A stretch of 64,000 nt of DNA, from assembly GCF_001046875.1 (NCBI RefSeq), contig NZ_HF571038.1, forward strand, positions 70,344 to 134,343, read 5' to 3'. Made by a program: the position numbers and the translations under genes. The notes under the pieces are model-generated. The model was given only the letters and a program-made list of their open reading frames with translations. It was not told the origin of the DNA and made no database searches. This document shows positions 8,648 to 17,456 of this stretch, piece after piece; within the stretch, counting starts at the first letter, position 1, and every line of letters begins with the position of its first letter. This DNA comes from Nostocoides jenkinsii Ben 74. Lineage in GTDB: Bacteria; Actinomycetota; Actinomycetes; Actinomycetales; Dermatophilaceae.

Positions 8648-9457
8648 ATGAAGGAGCGAGCCCACGGATCGGCGGCCACACCCCGACCCGTGAGTTGGCA
8701 ACTCGGCGCACCCGCCGCCGTGGGCGCGGCCTTCCTTCTCCTTCCCCTCCTCGCCCTTGTGACGAGAGCGCCCTGGCGCTCACTGCCCGAACACCTCAGC
8801 GAACCCGCGATTCAAACCTCCTTGCGGCTGTCGTTGGTGTGCGCGACGGCGGCGGCGGGCACGGCCATACTCCTCGGGGTTCCGCTTGCCTGGGTGTTGG
8901 CGCGATCCCGTGCCCGGGGAATCGGGCTGGTTCGGGCACTGGTCACCGTGCCCCTCGTGCTTCCCCCTGTCGTCGGCGGCGTGGCACTGCTCAAGGCGTT
9001 CGGTCGCAACGGACTCCTCGGCCGCTGGCTCGACGAGGCCTTCGGGGTGACGCTGCCCTTCACCACGACCGGCGTGATCGTGGCCGAGACCTTCGTCGCT
9101 ATGCCCTTCCTGGTCCTGGCGATGGAAGGCGCCTTCCGCTCGATCGACCCTGGTCTGGAGGAGGCCGCGACCACCCTAGGGGCGTCGCGCTGGTTCGCCT
9201 TCACTCGGGTGAGCCTGCCCTCCGCCCTCCCGGGGCTGCTCGCCGGATCGCTGCTGGCCTGGGCCCGAGCTCTCGGCGAGTTCGGTGCGACGATCACCTT
9301 CGCCGGCAACTCCCCTGGGCGCACCACGACGATGCCAATCTCGGTCTATCTCGCGATGGAACGCGATCCCGATGCCGCCGTATCCCTCGCGCTTGTCCTC
9401 TTGCTGACGGCTGTCATCGTCCTGGTCGCCCTCCGCGGACGCTGGTTGACGACATGA
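8648..9457 (+). CDS. modB: molybdate ABC transporter permease
   Basis: This is the integral membrane channel subunit, 269 residues with about five or six transmembrane helices. The conserved EAA loop that docks onto the ATPase is visible as EEAATTLGASRWFAFTRVSLP. The C-terminal motif ARALGEFGATITFAGN is typical of ModB. The ATG at 8648 follows the modA stop by 31 bases. The stop overlaps the modC start by four bases (ATGA), so the permease and ATPase are translationally coupled. Confidence 0.95.
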   Translation: MKERAHGSAATPRPVSWQLGAPAAVGAAFLLLPLLALVTRAPWRSLPEHLSEPAIQTSLRLSLVCATAAAGTAILLGVPLAWVLARSRARGIGLVRALVTVPLVLPPVVGGVALLKAFGRNGLLGRWLDEAFGVTLPFTTTGVIVAETFVAMPFLVLAMEGAFRSIDPGLEEAATTLGASRWFAFTRVSLPSALPGLLAGSLLAWARALGEFGATITFAGNSPGRTTTMPISVYLAMERDPDAAVSLALVLLLTAVIVLVALRGRWLTT

Positions 9458-10659
9458 GTTCCGTGGATGCCATCGCGCGCGCCGACCTACTCGTCACCGC
9501 CACCTTGGGCCATCCCCCCTTCACCCTCAACGCCGACGTCCGCTTCCCGGCCGGCCAGGTCGTCGGCGTCTTGGGCCCCAACGGGGCCGGGAAAACCACC
9601 CTCCTGCGCGGGATCGCCGGTCTCGCTCCAGTCCGTTCGGGGCGAATCCGCCTGGGCGAGCGGACTTTCGACGACGAAGCCACCGGTGAGTTCGTGACGC
9701 CGCAGGAGCGGCGGGTGGGGGTCGTCTTCCAGGACTATCGCCTCTTTCCCCGAATGAGCGTTCGGGACAATGTCGCCTTCGGTCTGCGGGCCGCGGGACG
9801 TCCTCGGCCGTATGCCCGTGCTGTCGCGGACGCCTGGCTGGCTCGCGTTGGTCTCGCCGACCTCGCCGAGCGTCGACCCGGGGCGTTGTCGGGCGGGCAG
9901 GCCCAGCGGGTCGCGCTGGCCCGGGCCCTGGCGACTGACCCCGAGGTCCTCCTCCTCGACGAGCCGCTGGCGGCCTTGGATGCGGGCACCCGGGCCGCCA
10001 CCCGATCGTGGTTGCGCAGCCATTTGGCGGAGGTGGCCGGACCTGTCGTCGTGGTGACGCACGACCCACTGGAGGCGATGGTGCTGACCGATCGGCTCGT
10101 TGTCCTCGACGCGGGAGGTGTTGTGCAGCAAGGCAGCCCCGCCGAGGTCGCCCGCCGCCCGGCCGGTGAATGGGTCGCCACCCTGCTCGGGCTGAACTTC
10201 TATCGTGGCTACCTCGACGCCGCCACCGGGACCGTTCTCCTCGACGGTGGGGGGCACCTGGTGACCAGTTCTGGGGGGGAGTTCGAGTCGAGACGGGACT
10301 CGGGACTCGACGCGGGTCCCGACTCCGGACTTGTCGCGGGGCTCGACCCCGCACTCAGGTCCGGTCCCGCGTTGGTGACTCTGTCGCCGTCGGCGGTCAC
10401 GGTCCATACGAGCAAGCCGCACGACGCCTCGCCCCGCAACGTCTGGCCGGGACGCATCACTCATCTCGAAGCGCTCGGCGGGCGCGTACGCCTCGACGTC
10501 GCCGGCGAACCGTCTGCTTTGGTGGACCTCACCGCGGCCAGCGTCGCGGAGTTGGGCCTCGGCCCCGGCGTCCCGGTCTGGCTCAGCGCGAAGGCGACGG
10601 AGGTCGAGGTTTATCGCGCCGCGCCGGCGCGCGATGTCGAGGTGGCGGACTCCCCCTAA
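9454..10659 (+). CDS. modC: molybdate ABC transporter ATP-binding protein
   Basis: This is the cytoplasmic ATPase that powers ModAB, 401 residues. Walker A is GPNGAGKTTL (about residues 43-50), the Q-loop is VFQDYRLFP, the signature is LSGGQAQRVALARAL, Walker B is VLLLDEPLAALD and the switch His is in VVVTHD. The C-terminal part carries a TOBE domain (WPGRITHLEALGGRVRLDV) that in ModC proteins binds oxyanion. Between them lies an odd low-complexity stretch (about residues 273-303) rich in DSGL, DAGPDSGL and AGLDPALRSG repeats, which looks like a small tandem expansion inside the linker. Confidence 0.95.
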   Translation: MSSVDAIARADLLVTATLGHPPFTLNADVRFPAGQVVGVLGPNGAGKTTLLRGIAGLAPVRSGRIRLGERTFDDEATGEFVTPQERRVGVVFQDYRLFPRMSVRDNVAFGLRAAGRPRPYARAVADAWLARVGLADLAERRPGALSGGQAQRVALARALATDPEVLLLDEPLAALDAGTRAATRSWLRSHLAEVAGPVVVVTHDPLEAMVLTDRLVVLDAGGVVQQGSPAEVARRPAGEWVATLLGLNFYRGYLDAATGTVLLDGGGHLVTSSGGEFESRRDSGLDAGPDSGLVAGLDPALRSGPALVTLSPSAVTVHTSKPHDASPRNVWPGRITHLEALGGRVRLDVAGEPSALVDLTAASVAELGLGPGVPVWLSAKATEVEVYRAAPARDVEVADSP

Positions 10660-10683
10660 GGTTGGCCACCGAAAGGAGGTCCC

Positions 10684-11481
10684 GTGCCAGACCTGCTGGG
10701 CGCCGTGGACGTCACGGAGGCCTTCCGGTTCGTCGACGTCGCCGGCGTGTTTTGCAATGGTGCGATCGGAGCGACCATCGCGCGGCGGCGAAAGTTCGAT
10801 GTCATCGGCTTCACCGTCCTCGGCGTCGTCTCCGGCCTGGCTGGCGGGGTCATCCGCGACGTGATGCTCCAGGTCGGGCAGCCCGTCGCCCTGACCGACC
10901 CGGCCTACCTAGTGACCGCACTGCTCGGCGTGCTGGCGGCCACCCTGATCAAGATGGACGGGCGCACGTGGCAGTGGCCGCTCGCGGTCTTCGACGCCCT
11001 GGCCCTCGGCTGTTGGGCGGCCACCGGAACCATCAAGGCGCAGATCACCGGCCTGGGAATGCTGGCCTCCGTCCTGCTGGGCGTCATCACCGCCATCGGC
11101 GGCGGAATGGTGCGCGACGTCTGCATCGGGCAGGTCCCCGCCGTCCTCGGCGGCAACACTCTCTATGCGACGGCCGCCCTGGCCGCGTCGACCTCGATCC
11201 TGCTCGTCCCGCCCACCCAACGACCAACCCTCGGTATGGCGATCGGCATCGCCGTCGGCAGTGCCCTCACCTTGATCGCGCGGTGGCGCAAATGGACGCT
11301 GCCGGTCGACGCGGACGTCGGGGTGACCCTCTCCCCGCGCCAGATGCGCAAACTCATCCGGCGAAGCGTGCGCGCCGGGGTCCGCCAAGAGCGTCGCCGG
11401 GCCCTGGCCGCAAGCGCCGAGGGGGCAGTGGGGGCCGAGGGGGTTGAGGGGGCAGCGCGCGGCAGCGACCCCGGAACGTGA
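10684..11481 (+). CDS. TRIC-type cation channel family (UPF0126) membrane protein
   Basis: The 265-residue protein has about seven transmembrane helices in two similar halves. Each half carries the family signature: GGVIRDVML near residue 58 and GGGMVRDVCIG near residue 140. Bacterial members resemble the trimeric intracellular cation channels and may conduct potassium. The GTG start has a nearly perfect ribosome binding site (AAAGGAGGT, 10672-10680), although it is only three bases away. The C-terminal 60 residues are basic and then become a low-complexity Gly/Ala/Glu tail. It follows modC by 24 bases and may share its transcript, but no functional link to molybdate is evident. Confidence 0.85.
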   Translation: MPDLLGAVDVTEAFRFVDVAGVFCNGAIGATIARRRKFDVIGFTVLGVVSGLAGGVIRDVMLQVGQPVALTDPAYLVTALLGVLAATLIKMDGRTWQWPLAVFDALALGCWAATGTIKAQITGLGMLASVLLGVITAIGGGMVRDVCIGQVPAVLGGNTLYATAALAASTSILLVPPTQRPTLGMAIGIAVGSALTLIARWRKWTLPVDADVGVTLSPRQMRKLIRRSVRAGVRQERRRALAASAEGAVGAEGVEGAARGSDPGT

Positions 11482-11491
11482 AGCCACCACC

Positions 11492-11575
11492 ACTCCGAAC
11501 TTGAGCACGCCTTACGAACTTGAGCACGCCCTGGAAGGCGTGCTCAAGTTCGTAAGGCGTGCTCAAGTTCGGAGT
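11492..11575. terminator. perfect 39-base inverted repeat between convergent genes
   Basis: The left arm (11492-11530) and right arm (11537-11575) are exact reverse complements separated by the loop CTGGAA. Each arm is itself built from two direct copies of CGAACTTGAGCACGCC. It sits between the stops of the TRIC-type gene and the EF-G-like gene, so it can end transcription from both sides. There is no U-tract. Confidence 0.85.
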
Positions 11576-11616
11576 CAGGCCTGAGGTTGCCCGCACCGTC
11601 AGGCCCGACCGGACCG

Positions 11617-13704
11617 TCAGTTGGCGGTGACCTCGCGGGCCAAGGCAGTCGGCATGTGGTCGTAGCGCACGAACTCTCGGGTGAAACTGCCCGTGCCGTG
11701 CGCCACCGAGCGCAGGTCGATCGGATAGCGCGACAACTCGTGCTGCGGGACCTCGGCCGTGATGGTCGTAAAGCCTTCGGTGTCGTCGGCGGGCAGGGTG
11801 CCGTGGACTTGGCCGCGGCGGCCGCGCAGGTCGGCGAGCACCGCACCCACGTGGTCATCCGCAACCGTGACCGTGATGGCGTCGATCGGCTCCAGCATCG
11901 CCACCGTGCCCTCGTCGGCCGCCTCGCGCAACGCCTGCCCGGCCGCGGTCTGGAATGCCATGTCCGAGGAGTCGACCGAGTGGGCCTTCCCGTCATACAG
12001 GGTCACGCGGACGTCGACGCAGGGGTAGCCCGCCAACACGCCCTTCTCCAACTGCGCGCGGGCGCCCTTCTCGACCGACGGGATGAACTGGCGCGGCACC
12101 GCCCCGCCGACCACCTTGTCGACGAACTCGATGCCGGCGCCCCGCTCCAGCGGCTCGATCTTGATCTTCACGACCGCATATTGACCGTGACCACCGGACT
12201 GCTTCACGAGTCGCCCTTGGACATCGCAGGCTCGCACAAAAGTCTCGCGCAGCGAGGTCTTCAGCGGCTCGGCCTCGACGTTGACGTTGTAGCGCTCCTT
12301 CAACCGGGCGAGCAGGTCATCGACGTGCGCCGGGCCAAGCGCCCACAACACCAACTGGTGCGTCTCGACGTTGTGCTCCAACCGCATGGTGACGTCTTCG
12401 GCAACGAGCCGGCCCAGCGCCGCAGCCAACTTGTCCTCGTCAGCCTTCGAGGCCGCGTGGATGGCGACGGGCAGCAGGGGCTCCGGCAGCAGCCACGCCT
12501 GCACCAGCGCCGGGCGCTCCGGCGTCGACAAGGTGTCCGACGTCTCGGCGTGCGCGACCTTGGTTACCCAGACCAGGTCACCGGCGATGGCTTCTGTGCG
12601 GGGCACGGACTCCTCGCCCGACGTGGTGGACACGTGCCCACTCCGATCGGCATCGGAGTCGTGATCGGGGTGGCCCTCCGTCGCATGCGCCGCGGTCTGC
12701 GCGAGGTGACCGGAGACGTGCAGTTGCATATCGGGTCGCAGCGTCCCCGAGAAGACGCGGACGAGCGAGAGCCGACCGACATACTGGTCACTGGAGGTGC
12801 GCACCACCTCCGCGACCAACGGCCCTGCCGGATCGCAGGTCACCTCGCCGAAGTCCGCGCCGTCCGGCGTGGTTACCTCGGGCATCCACGCGTCCGCGGG
12901 CGACGGGAAGCCGTGCTCGAACAGCCGCAGCAACTCGCTGACCCCCACGCCGCTCGCCCAGTGCGTCGGCACGATCGGGAAGAAGCGCGCCGATCCGATC
13001 GCCGCCCGCAGGTCCGCGCGGAGAGTCTCGGCGTCGAGATCCTCGCCCTCCAGGTAGCGGTCGAGCATCGACTCGTCCTCAGACTCCTCGATGATCGCCT
13101 CGACCACCCCGCCGCGCAGGTCGTCGACGATGGCCCGCTGGTCGTCGTCGAGCGCGCCGACCGCAGCGCCGTCCGGGCCGTGGACCTCCTGGCTGAGCAG
13201 GTCGATCAGGCCGGTGACCTTCTCCCCGTCGAGGACCGGAACCTGTAGCGGCTGCGCGTCGCCAAACGCCCGCCGGCAGGCGTCCACCACCGAGGCGTAA
13301 TCGTCGCGCGTCTGCTCCAGCTTCGTCAGGGCGACGGCTCGCGGCATACCGACCGCGGCACACTCGCGCCACAACATCTTGGATGCTTCGTCCACGGTGG
13401 CACCCGCCGCCACCACGAAGAGCGCCGCGTCCGCCGCGCGCAGCCCGGCCCGCACTTCGCCGACGAAGTCCGGCGCCCCGGGAGTGTCGACCAGGTTGAT
13501 GAGCAGATCACCGTGCCCGAGCGCCGACATCCGCAGCGCCGTCGAGGCGCTCGAATCATCCTTCCGGCGCCCCCCACCGGCTCCGACCAGACGATCGAAG
13601 AGCGTGGACTTGCCACCACCGCTCGGACCGACCAGGACGATATTGCGAATCTGCTGCGGGGAGGCAGGTATGGGCAGTGAAGGCCCACCATTGGGACGAC
13701 TCAT
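11617..13704 (-). CDS. elongation factor G-like GTPase (EF-G2 type)
   Basis: This translational-GTPase paralogue of 695 residues has the EF-G domain order: G domain, domain II, domains III-V with an intact domain IV (GQYAVVKIKIEPLERG). The G domain is unusual. G1 reads GPSGGGKST (residues 26-34) instead of GHVDAGKTT, the G2 effector Thr region is not recognisable, G3 is DTPG (73-76), and G4 is TKLE (127-130) instead of NKxD. Actinobacterial EF-G2 proteins are known to diverge like this and do not replace EF-G. The start at 13704 (MSRPNGG) is preferred to one six codons upstream. The role is unknown, possibly ribosome-associated under stress. Confidence 0.88.
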   Translation of the reverse strand: MSRPNGGPSLPIPASPQQIRNIVLVGPSGGGKSTLFDRLVGAGGGRRKDDSSASTALRMSALGHGDLLINLVDTPGAPDFVGEVRAGLRAADAALFVVAAGATVDEASKMLWRECAAVGMPRAVALTKLEQTRDDYASVVDACRRAFGDAQPLQVPVLDGEKVTGLIDLLSQEVHGPDGAAVGALDDDQRAIVDDLRGGVVEAIIEESEDESMLDRYLEGEDLDAETLRADLRAAIGSARFFPIVPTHWASGVGVSELLRLFEHGFPSPADAWMPEVTTPDGADFGEVTCDPAGPLVAEVVRTSSDQYVGRLSLVRVFSGTLRPDMQLHVSGHLAQTAAHATEGHPDHDSDADRSGHVSTTSGEESVPRTEAIAGDLVWVTKVAHAETSDTLSTPERPALVQAWLLPEPLLPVAIHAASKADEDKLAAALGRLVAEDVTMRLEHNVETHQLVLWALGPAHVDDLLARLKERYNVNVEAEPLKTSLRETFVRACDVQGRLVKQSGGHGQYAVVKIKIEPLERGAGIEFVDKVVGGAVPRQFIPSVEKGARAQLEKGVLAGYPCVDVRVTLYDGKAHSVDSSDMAFQTAAGQALREAADEGTVAMLEPIDAITVTVADDHVGAVLADLRGRRGQVHGTLPADDTEGFTTITAEVPQHELSRYPIDLRSVAHGTGSFTREFVRYDHMPTALAREVTAN

Positions 13705-13796
13705 ATTCCTAACCTTAGTCACCTGCCGCGCGCCGACCGGCCCCCCTCACCGTGGTGCCGAACGGGGTTCCACGAGGGCCCGGGCGGGTTATGACG

Positions 13797-14465
13797 TCAG
13801 TCGCCCGAGGCCGCGATCAGCGCGTCGTGGACCCCGGGTTCCTGGGGTCCGAGGATCGGATCACGCCCACTCACCACGTCGTATGCCGCTTTGACCGCCG
13901 CGAGCTTCTCTCGCCGCGCGCCGGCGGTCCAGGGGCCGGAGTACCTCTTGCCGACCGTGTCCCCGACGCCGTCGGCGTCGAGACCGAGGGCGCGACAGGT
14001 CGCCACCGCACGCGGGAGGTGGAACTCCTGGGTCACGGCGATGACGCGCTGGACAGCGAAGATCCGCTGCGCTCGCGCGCACGAGTCGTAGGTATCCCGT
14101 CCGGCGAAGTCCCGGACAACACGGTCGGCCGGAACCCCTTGTGCCACGAGGTAATCCAGCATCGCGGTCGGCTCGTCATAGTCGTGCGTGCGGTTGTCCC
14201 CGGACACCAAAATCACCTCGACCTTGCCGGTGTCCAGGAGCGTCTTGGCGACATCGAGGCGATAGGCGAGATAGGGGGTCGGGCGACCATCGGCGGTGAT
14301 TCCGGCACCGAAGACTAGGGCGACGGGAGCGGGCGGGACGTCGGCCGCGGCATACACGTGTCCGTCGGCCTTATCGGCGATCCAGAGGTTGGCGCCCACC
14401 GGGACGGCCAACCCGAGCGTCGCGAGCGCGCCGGCGGCGAGGATGAGCTTGCGCCGCTTCGTCAT
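13797..14465 (-). CDS. SanA/YdcF-family (DUF218) membrane-anchored protein
   Basis: The 222-residue protein has an N-terminal signal anchor (residues 6-28) and a DUF218 domain outside the membrane. Family motifs are LVFGAGITADGRPTPYL, ILVSGDNRTHDYDEP, GRDTYDSCARA and VTQEFHLPRA. Relatives such as SanA affect envelope permeability and vancomycin sensitivity in enterobacteria; the biochemical activity is unsettled. The start codon lies inside a 23-base tandem duplication. It is divergent from the DUF4235 gene and downstream of the EF-G-like gene on the same strand. Confidence 0.85.
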   Translation of the reverse strand: MTKRRKLILAAGALATLGLAVPVGANLWIADKADGHVYAAADVPPAPVALVFGAGITADGRPTPYLAYRLDVAKTLLDTGKVEVILVSGDNRTHDYDEPTAMLDYLVAQGVPADRVVRDFAGRDTYDSCARAQRIFAVQRVIAVTQEFHLPRAVATCRALGLDADGVGDTVGKRYSGPWTAGARREKLAAVKAAYDVVSGRDPILGPQEPGVHDALIAASGD

Positions 14466-14505
14466 CCGGTCACGCTCCGTTCCGTCATACGGTCACGCTC
14501 CGCTT
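14460..14505. repeat. 23-base tandem duplication over the SanA-like start
   Basis: Two adjacent 23-base copies (14460-14482 and 14483-14505) share the core CGGTCACGCTCCG and differ at four positions. The first copy contains the start codon of the SanA/YdcF-family gene. The pair lies in the short divergent region before the DUF4235 gene, so it may place two copies of a regulator site. Confidence 0.7.
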
Positions 14506-14544
14506 CGGGGTCAGATCGACATGGTCGTGTGGCATCGTGTGCGC

Positions 14545-14835
14545 ATGGGCAATATGGTCTGGCGAGTCCTCGGGACGGGCGCGGCAGTGGTCGCGGGCAT
14601 CGTGGCCAACAAGGGTGTCACGGCAATCTGGCAGAAGGCCGGCAAGGACGACACCGTCGACCCGCAGAACCCGCACACCCCCGTCGGTGAGGCGCTGGCG
14701 CTGGCCGTCCTGAGTGCCGCGGCAGCCGCGCTGGCCAAGACGATGTTCACGCGCAAGGCGGCGGCCTACTACGAGCAGTCCGCCGGGCATCTGCCGCAGC
14801 CGATGCGCGACCGGGAAGAAGCACGCAGCGTCTAG
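14545..14835 (+). CDS. DUF4235 small membrane protein
   Basis: The 96-residue protein has two hydrophobic helices (VWRVLGTGAAVVAGIVANKG and LALAVLSAAAAALAKTMF) separated by a polar loop with DDTVDPQNPHTPVGEA. This is the pattern of the DUF4235 family found in actinobacteria. The function is unknown. The ATG at 14545 is preferred to one eight codons upstream because family members start a few residues before the first helix. It is divergent from the SanA-like gene and convergent with hutI. Confidence 0.75.
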   Translation: MGNMVWRVLGTGAAVVAGIVANKGVTAIWQKAGKDDTVDPQNPHTPVGEALALAVLSAAAAALAKTMFTRKAAAYYEQSAGHLPQPMRDREEARSV

Positions 14836-14876
14836 GCAGCCCCCCAGCTGACGCTGCTCCATCGTCTGGCGCGGCC

Positions 14877-16049
14877 TCATCGAGTCTGCTCCCCCTCCGG
14901 CTCGATCGCGCTAGCAATCGGGACGCCCGGACGATAGGCGAGATGCACGTATGACGGTGCCTCCAGCATCGTGAGGTCGGCCGGCCCGCCGACCTCGATT
15001 CGCCCGATATCGCTGCGCCGCAATGATTGTGCCGACCCCACCGTGGCCGCGAGCAGCGCCTCGGCCGGTGTCAGCCCCATCTCCCGCACCGCCAGCGCGA
15101 TCATCAGTGGCATCGACGAGGAGTAGCACGTGCCCGGATTGCAGTCACTGGCCAGCGCGATCTGGACCCCGGCGTCGAGGAGGCGGCGCGCGTCCGGATA
15201 GGGCGAGCGCGTCGAGAACTCCACGCCCGGGAGCAGGGTCGCCACTGTCTCCGGCGCACTGGCGAGGGCATCGATGTCAGCGTCGCTCACATAGGTGCAG
15301 TGGTCGACGCCGGCGGCGCCGACCTCAACCGCGAGGCGGACGCCCGGGCCCGGGCCGAGTTGATTGCCGTGCACCCGCGGAAGCAGGCCGACTGCCATCC
15401 CTGCCTGCAGCACCGCTCGGGATTCGTCCTCATCGAAGGCGTGGGCAGACCCCGGCTCGCAGAACACATCAATCCAACGGGCGTATGGCGCGCACGTCGC
15501 CACCATCTCGCCCATCACCAGCGCTAGGTAGTCATCTCGTTGGACGCCCGCCGGCACGACATGTGCGCCGAGAAAGGTTGTCTCGGAGGTGATTTCGCTG
15601 GCGAGGCGGAGCAATCGCTGCTCGGTGCGCACGTCGAGGCCGTAGCCGGACTTGATCTCCAGCGTGGTCGTGCCCTGGCGCCGGGCTTCGCTCGCGCGGG
15701 ATGCCAGTAGTGCCCGAAGCGTCTCGTCGTCGGCCCCGCGGGTGGCCGCGACGGTCGTCGCAATCCCGCCCCCGTCATACGGCACCCCGGTCATCCGGGC
15801 GGCGAACTCGGCGGAGCGGTCGCCCGCAAAGACGAGATGCGTATGGCTGTCCACGAACCCCGGGATGACACTCCGGCCGGCGAGATCCCGCCTCGTGTCG
15901 CACGTGGGCGCCGCGGCGTCGGGACCGATCCAGGCGATGCGCCCGGCATCCACGACCACGGCAACGTCGCGCATGATGCCCAGCCGATCGGGGCCGGAGC
16001 CGTCGCAGGTGACGAGTTCGCCGATCCCGGCGAGCAATAGCGCGCTCAT
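14877..16049 (-). CDS. hutI: imidazolonepropionase
   Basis: HutI opens the ring of 4-imidazolone-5-propionate to give N-formimino-L-glutamate, the third step of histidine breakdown. The 390-residue protein is a metal-dependent amidohydrolase. HxH is in [13 protein letters not shown], further ligands are in [10 protein letters not shown] and [13 protein letters not shown], and the catalytic Asp is in ASDCNPGTC. The ATG at 16049 is used because it overlaps the stop of the last mini-ORF of the tandem array (TAATG) and follows GGAG. A GTG three codons upstream is also possible. It is the last gene of the hut cluster. Confidence 0.95.
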   Translation of the reverse strand: MSALLLAGIGELVTCDGSGPDRLGIMRDVAVVVDAGRIAWIGPDAAAPTCDTRRDLAGRSVIPGFVDSHTHLVFAGDRSAEFAARMTGVPYDGGGIATTVAATRGADDETLRALLASRASEARRQGTTTLEIKSGYGLDVRTEQRLLRLASEITSETTFLGAHVVPAGVQRDDYLALVMGEMVATCAPYARWIDVFCEPGSAHAFDEDESRAVLQAGMAVGLLPRVHGNQLGPGPGVRLAVEVGAAGVDHCTYVSDADIDALASAPETVATLLPGVEFSTRSPYPDARRLLDAGVQIALASDCNPGTCYSSSMPLMIALAVREMGLTPAEALLAATVGSAQSLRRSDIGRIEVGGPADLTMLEAPSYVHLAYRPGVPIASAIEPEGEQTR

Positions 16050-16055
16050 TAACTC

Positions 16056-16140
16056 CACTCCATCAATGCGGCCACTCCATCAATGCGGCCACTCCATCAA
16101 TGCGGCCACTCCATCAGTGCCGCCACTCCGTCAGTGCCGC
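16056..16140. repeat. five tandem 17-base repeats between hutF and hutI
   Basis: Five contiguous 17-base units fill the junction: three identical CACTCCATCAATGCGGC units and two variants at the hutF side. Read in the hut direction, units contain an ATG followed after five codons by a stop, with the stop of one unit overlapping the ATG of the next (TGATG). The peptides would be MEWPH three times and then MEWS, whose TAA overlaps the hutI ATG. The unit nearest hutF encodes its last residues and has ACG instead of ATG. Confidence 0.9.
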
Positions 16141-17456
16141 AGACCGGCGAAGGCTTCGGCCAGGAGAAGTCCGACGTCGCCAAGGCGATGCTTGCCGTCG
16201 CTGACGATCTGATCTCCACCGACGACGGCCGCCAGAATGTCGGCGGAGGTCGCGGCATACGCGATCTGGTTCGGGCGGCACCCCGCCGTTCGCGGCGAAT
16301 CTCGCTGCACCACAATGAAATCGGCGAGAGAGCCGGCGCCGAGGGAACCCCCGTTCGGCCAGCCGAGGCTCCGATAGCCGGCCGCCGAGGCAGCGCGGCC
16401 CAAGTCATCCATCGTGAACCGGCCCCGCTCGCCGGTCAGGAGACGCTCGTGCATCTCCAGCCCGCGAAGCTCCTCGAACGGATCGATCATGGCGTGCTGA
16501 TCCGAGCCCAGGCACAGAGTGACCCCCGCATCGGCGAGGGCCCGCGCCGGACCGATCCCGTCCGCGAGATCACGCTCCGTCGTCGGGCAGAAGCAGGCCA
16601 TCGCATCGGCACGGGCCAAGCGCTGGATGTCGTCGGCGTCCACGTGGGTCGCGTGCACGGCGGTGAAGTTGGGACCGAGCAGGCCGGCCTCCGAGAACAG
16701 CGTCGTCGGGGTGGCGCTGTAGTAGATCATCGCCGCCGCGTTCTCGGCGAGTTGCTCGCTCACGTGCGCGTGCACGGGCCGGGCGCCGACGACGGAGGCG
16801 AAGTCCGAGAGCGCGTGGCGCGGAACAGCCCGCACCGAATGCACTGCCGCGCCGATCCGGGTCGTCGGCCCATCCGGCAGTTGCGAGACCCGCTCGATCC
16901 ACCGGGGGACATCGCCATCGGTGAACCGGCGCTGGACCGGGTCCAGGTCGAGGTGTCCCGACCCGGACAACCCGCCAGCCAGGTAGCAGGTGTCCAGCAA
17001 GGTCAGCCGAATTCCAGCGGCGACCGCCGCGTCCACGAGGGCCTGGGACATGGCGTTGGGATCGGCATACGGCTTGCCCTGGAGGTCATGGTGGAGATAG
17101 TGGAACTCCCCGACCACAGTGAAACCGGCCGCCACCATCTCGGCGAAAACCGCCTGTGCCAGAACGCGGTAGCTGTCCGGATCGAGGGTTCCGGCAACGG
17201 CATACATCGTCTCGCGCCACGTCCAGAAATCCCCGCGCCCGCCATGGGTGCGCCCGCGCAGGGCCCGGTGGAAGGCGTGGCTGTGGGCGTTGGCGAAGCC
17301 GGGCAGCGCGACCCCGTCGATACGGATGTCGCCGGGCTCGGAGTTGGTGCGGGAGGTGACGTCGGTGATGACGCCATCCGTCGTCATGAGCCGGACGCGG
17401 TTGGCTAGGCCGGTCGGCAAGATGGCGCTGGAGACCCAGTAGTTGGTGGATGTCAT
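16131..17456 (-). CDS. hutF: formimidoylglutamate deiminase
   Basis: HutF hydrolyses N-formimino-L-glutamate to N-formyl-L-glutamate and ammonia. The 441-residue amidohydrolase shows HxH in GFANAHSHAFHRAL, HAHVSEQ, TAVHATHVDADD and the metal-binding Asp in LCLGSDQHAMID. The ATG at 17456 is fixed by a four-base overlap (ATGA) with the stop of the M20 gene upstream. HutF commits the pathway to the formylglutamate branch, so a deformylase is needed. No classical HutG is seen nearby. Confidence 0.95.
   Translation of the reverse strand: MTSTNYWVSSAILPTGLANRVRLMTTDGVITDVTSRTNSEPGDIRIDGVALPGFANAHSHAFHRALRGRTHGGRGDFWTWRETMYAVAGTLDPDSYRVLAQAVFAEMVAAGFTVVGEFHYLHHDLQGKPYADPNAMSQALVDAAVAAGIRLTLLDTCYLAGGLSGSGHLDLDPVQRRFTDGDVPRWIERVSQLPDGPTTRIGAAVHSVRAVPRHALSDFASVVGARPVHAHVSEQLAENAAAMIYYSATPTTLFSEAGLLGPNFTAVHATHVDADDIQRLARADAMACFCPTTERDLADGIGPARALADAGVTLCLGSDQHAMIDPFEELRGLEMHERLLTGERGRFTMDDLGRAASAAGYRSLGWPNGGSLGAGSLADFIVVQRDSPRTAGCRPNQIAYAATSADILAAVVGGDQIVSDGKHRLGDVGLLLAEAFAGLRH

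Noticed and set aside
16056-16140. CRISPR or iteron origin
   Set aside because: Units are directly adjacent with no spacers, lie between two hut genes and no replication gene is near.
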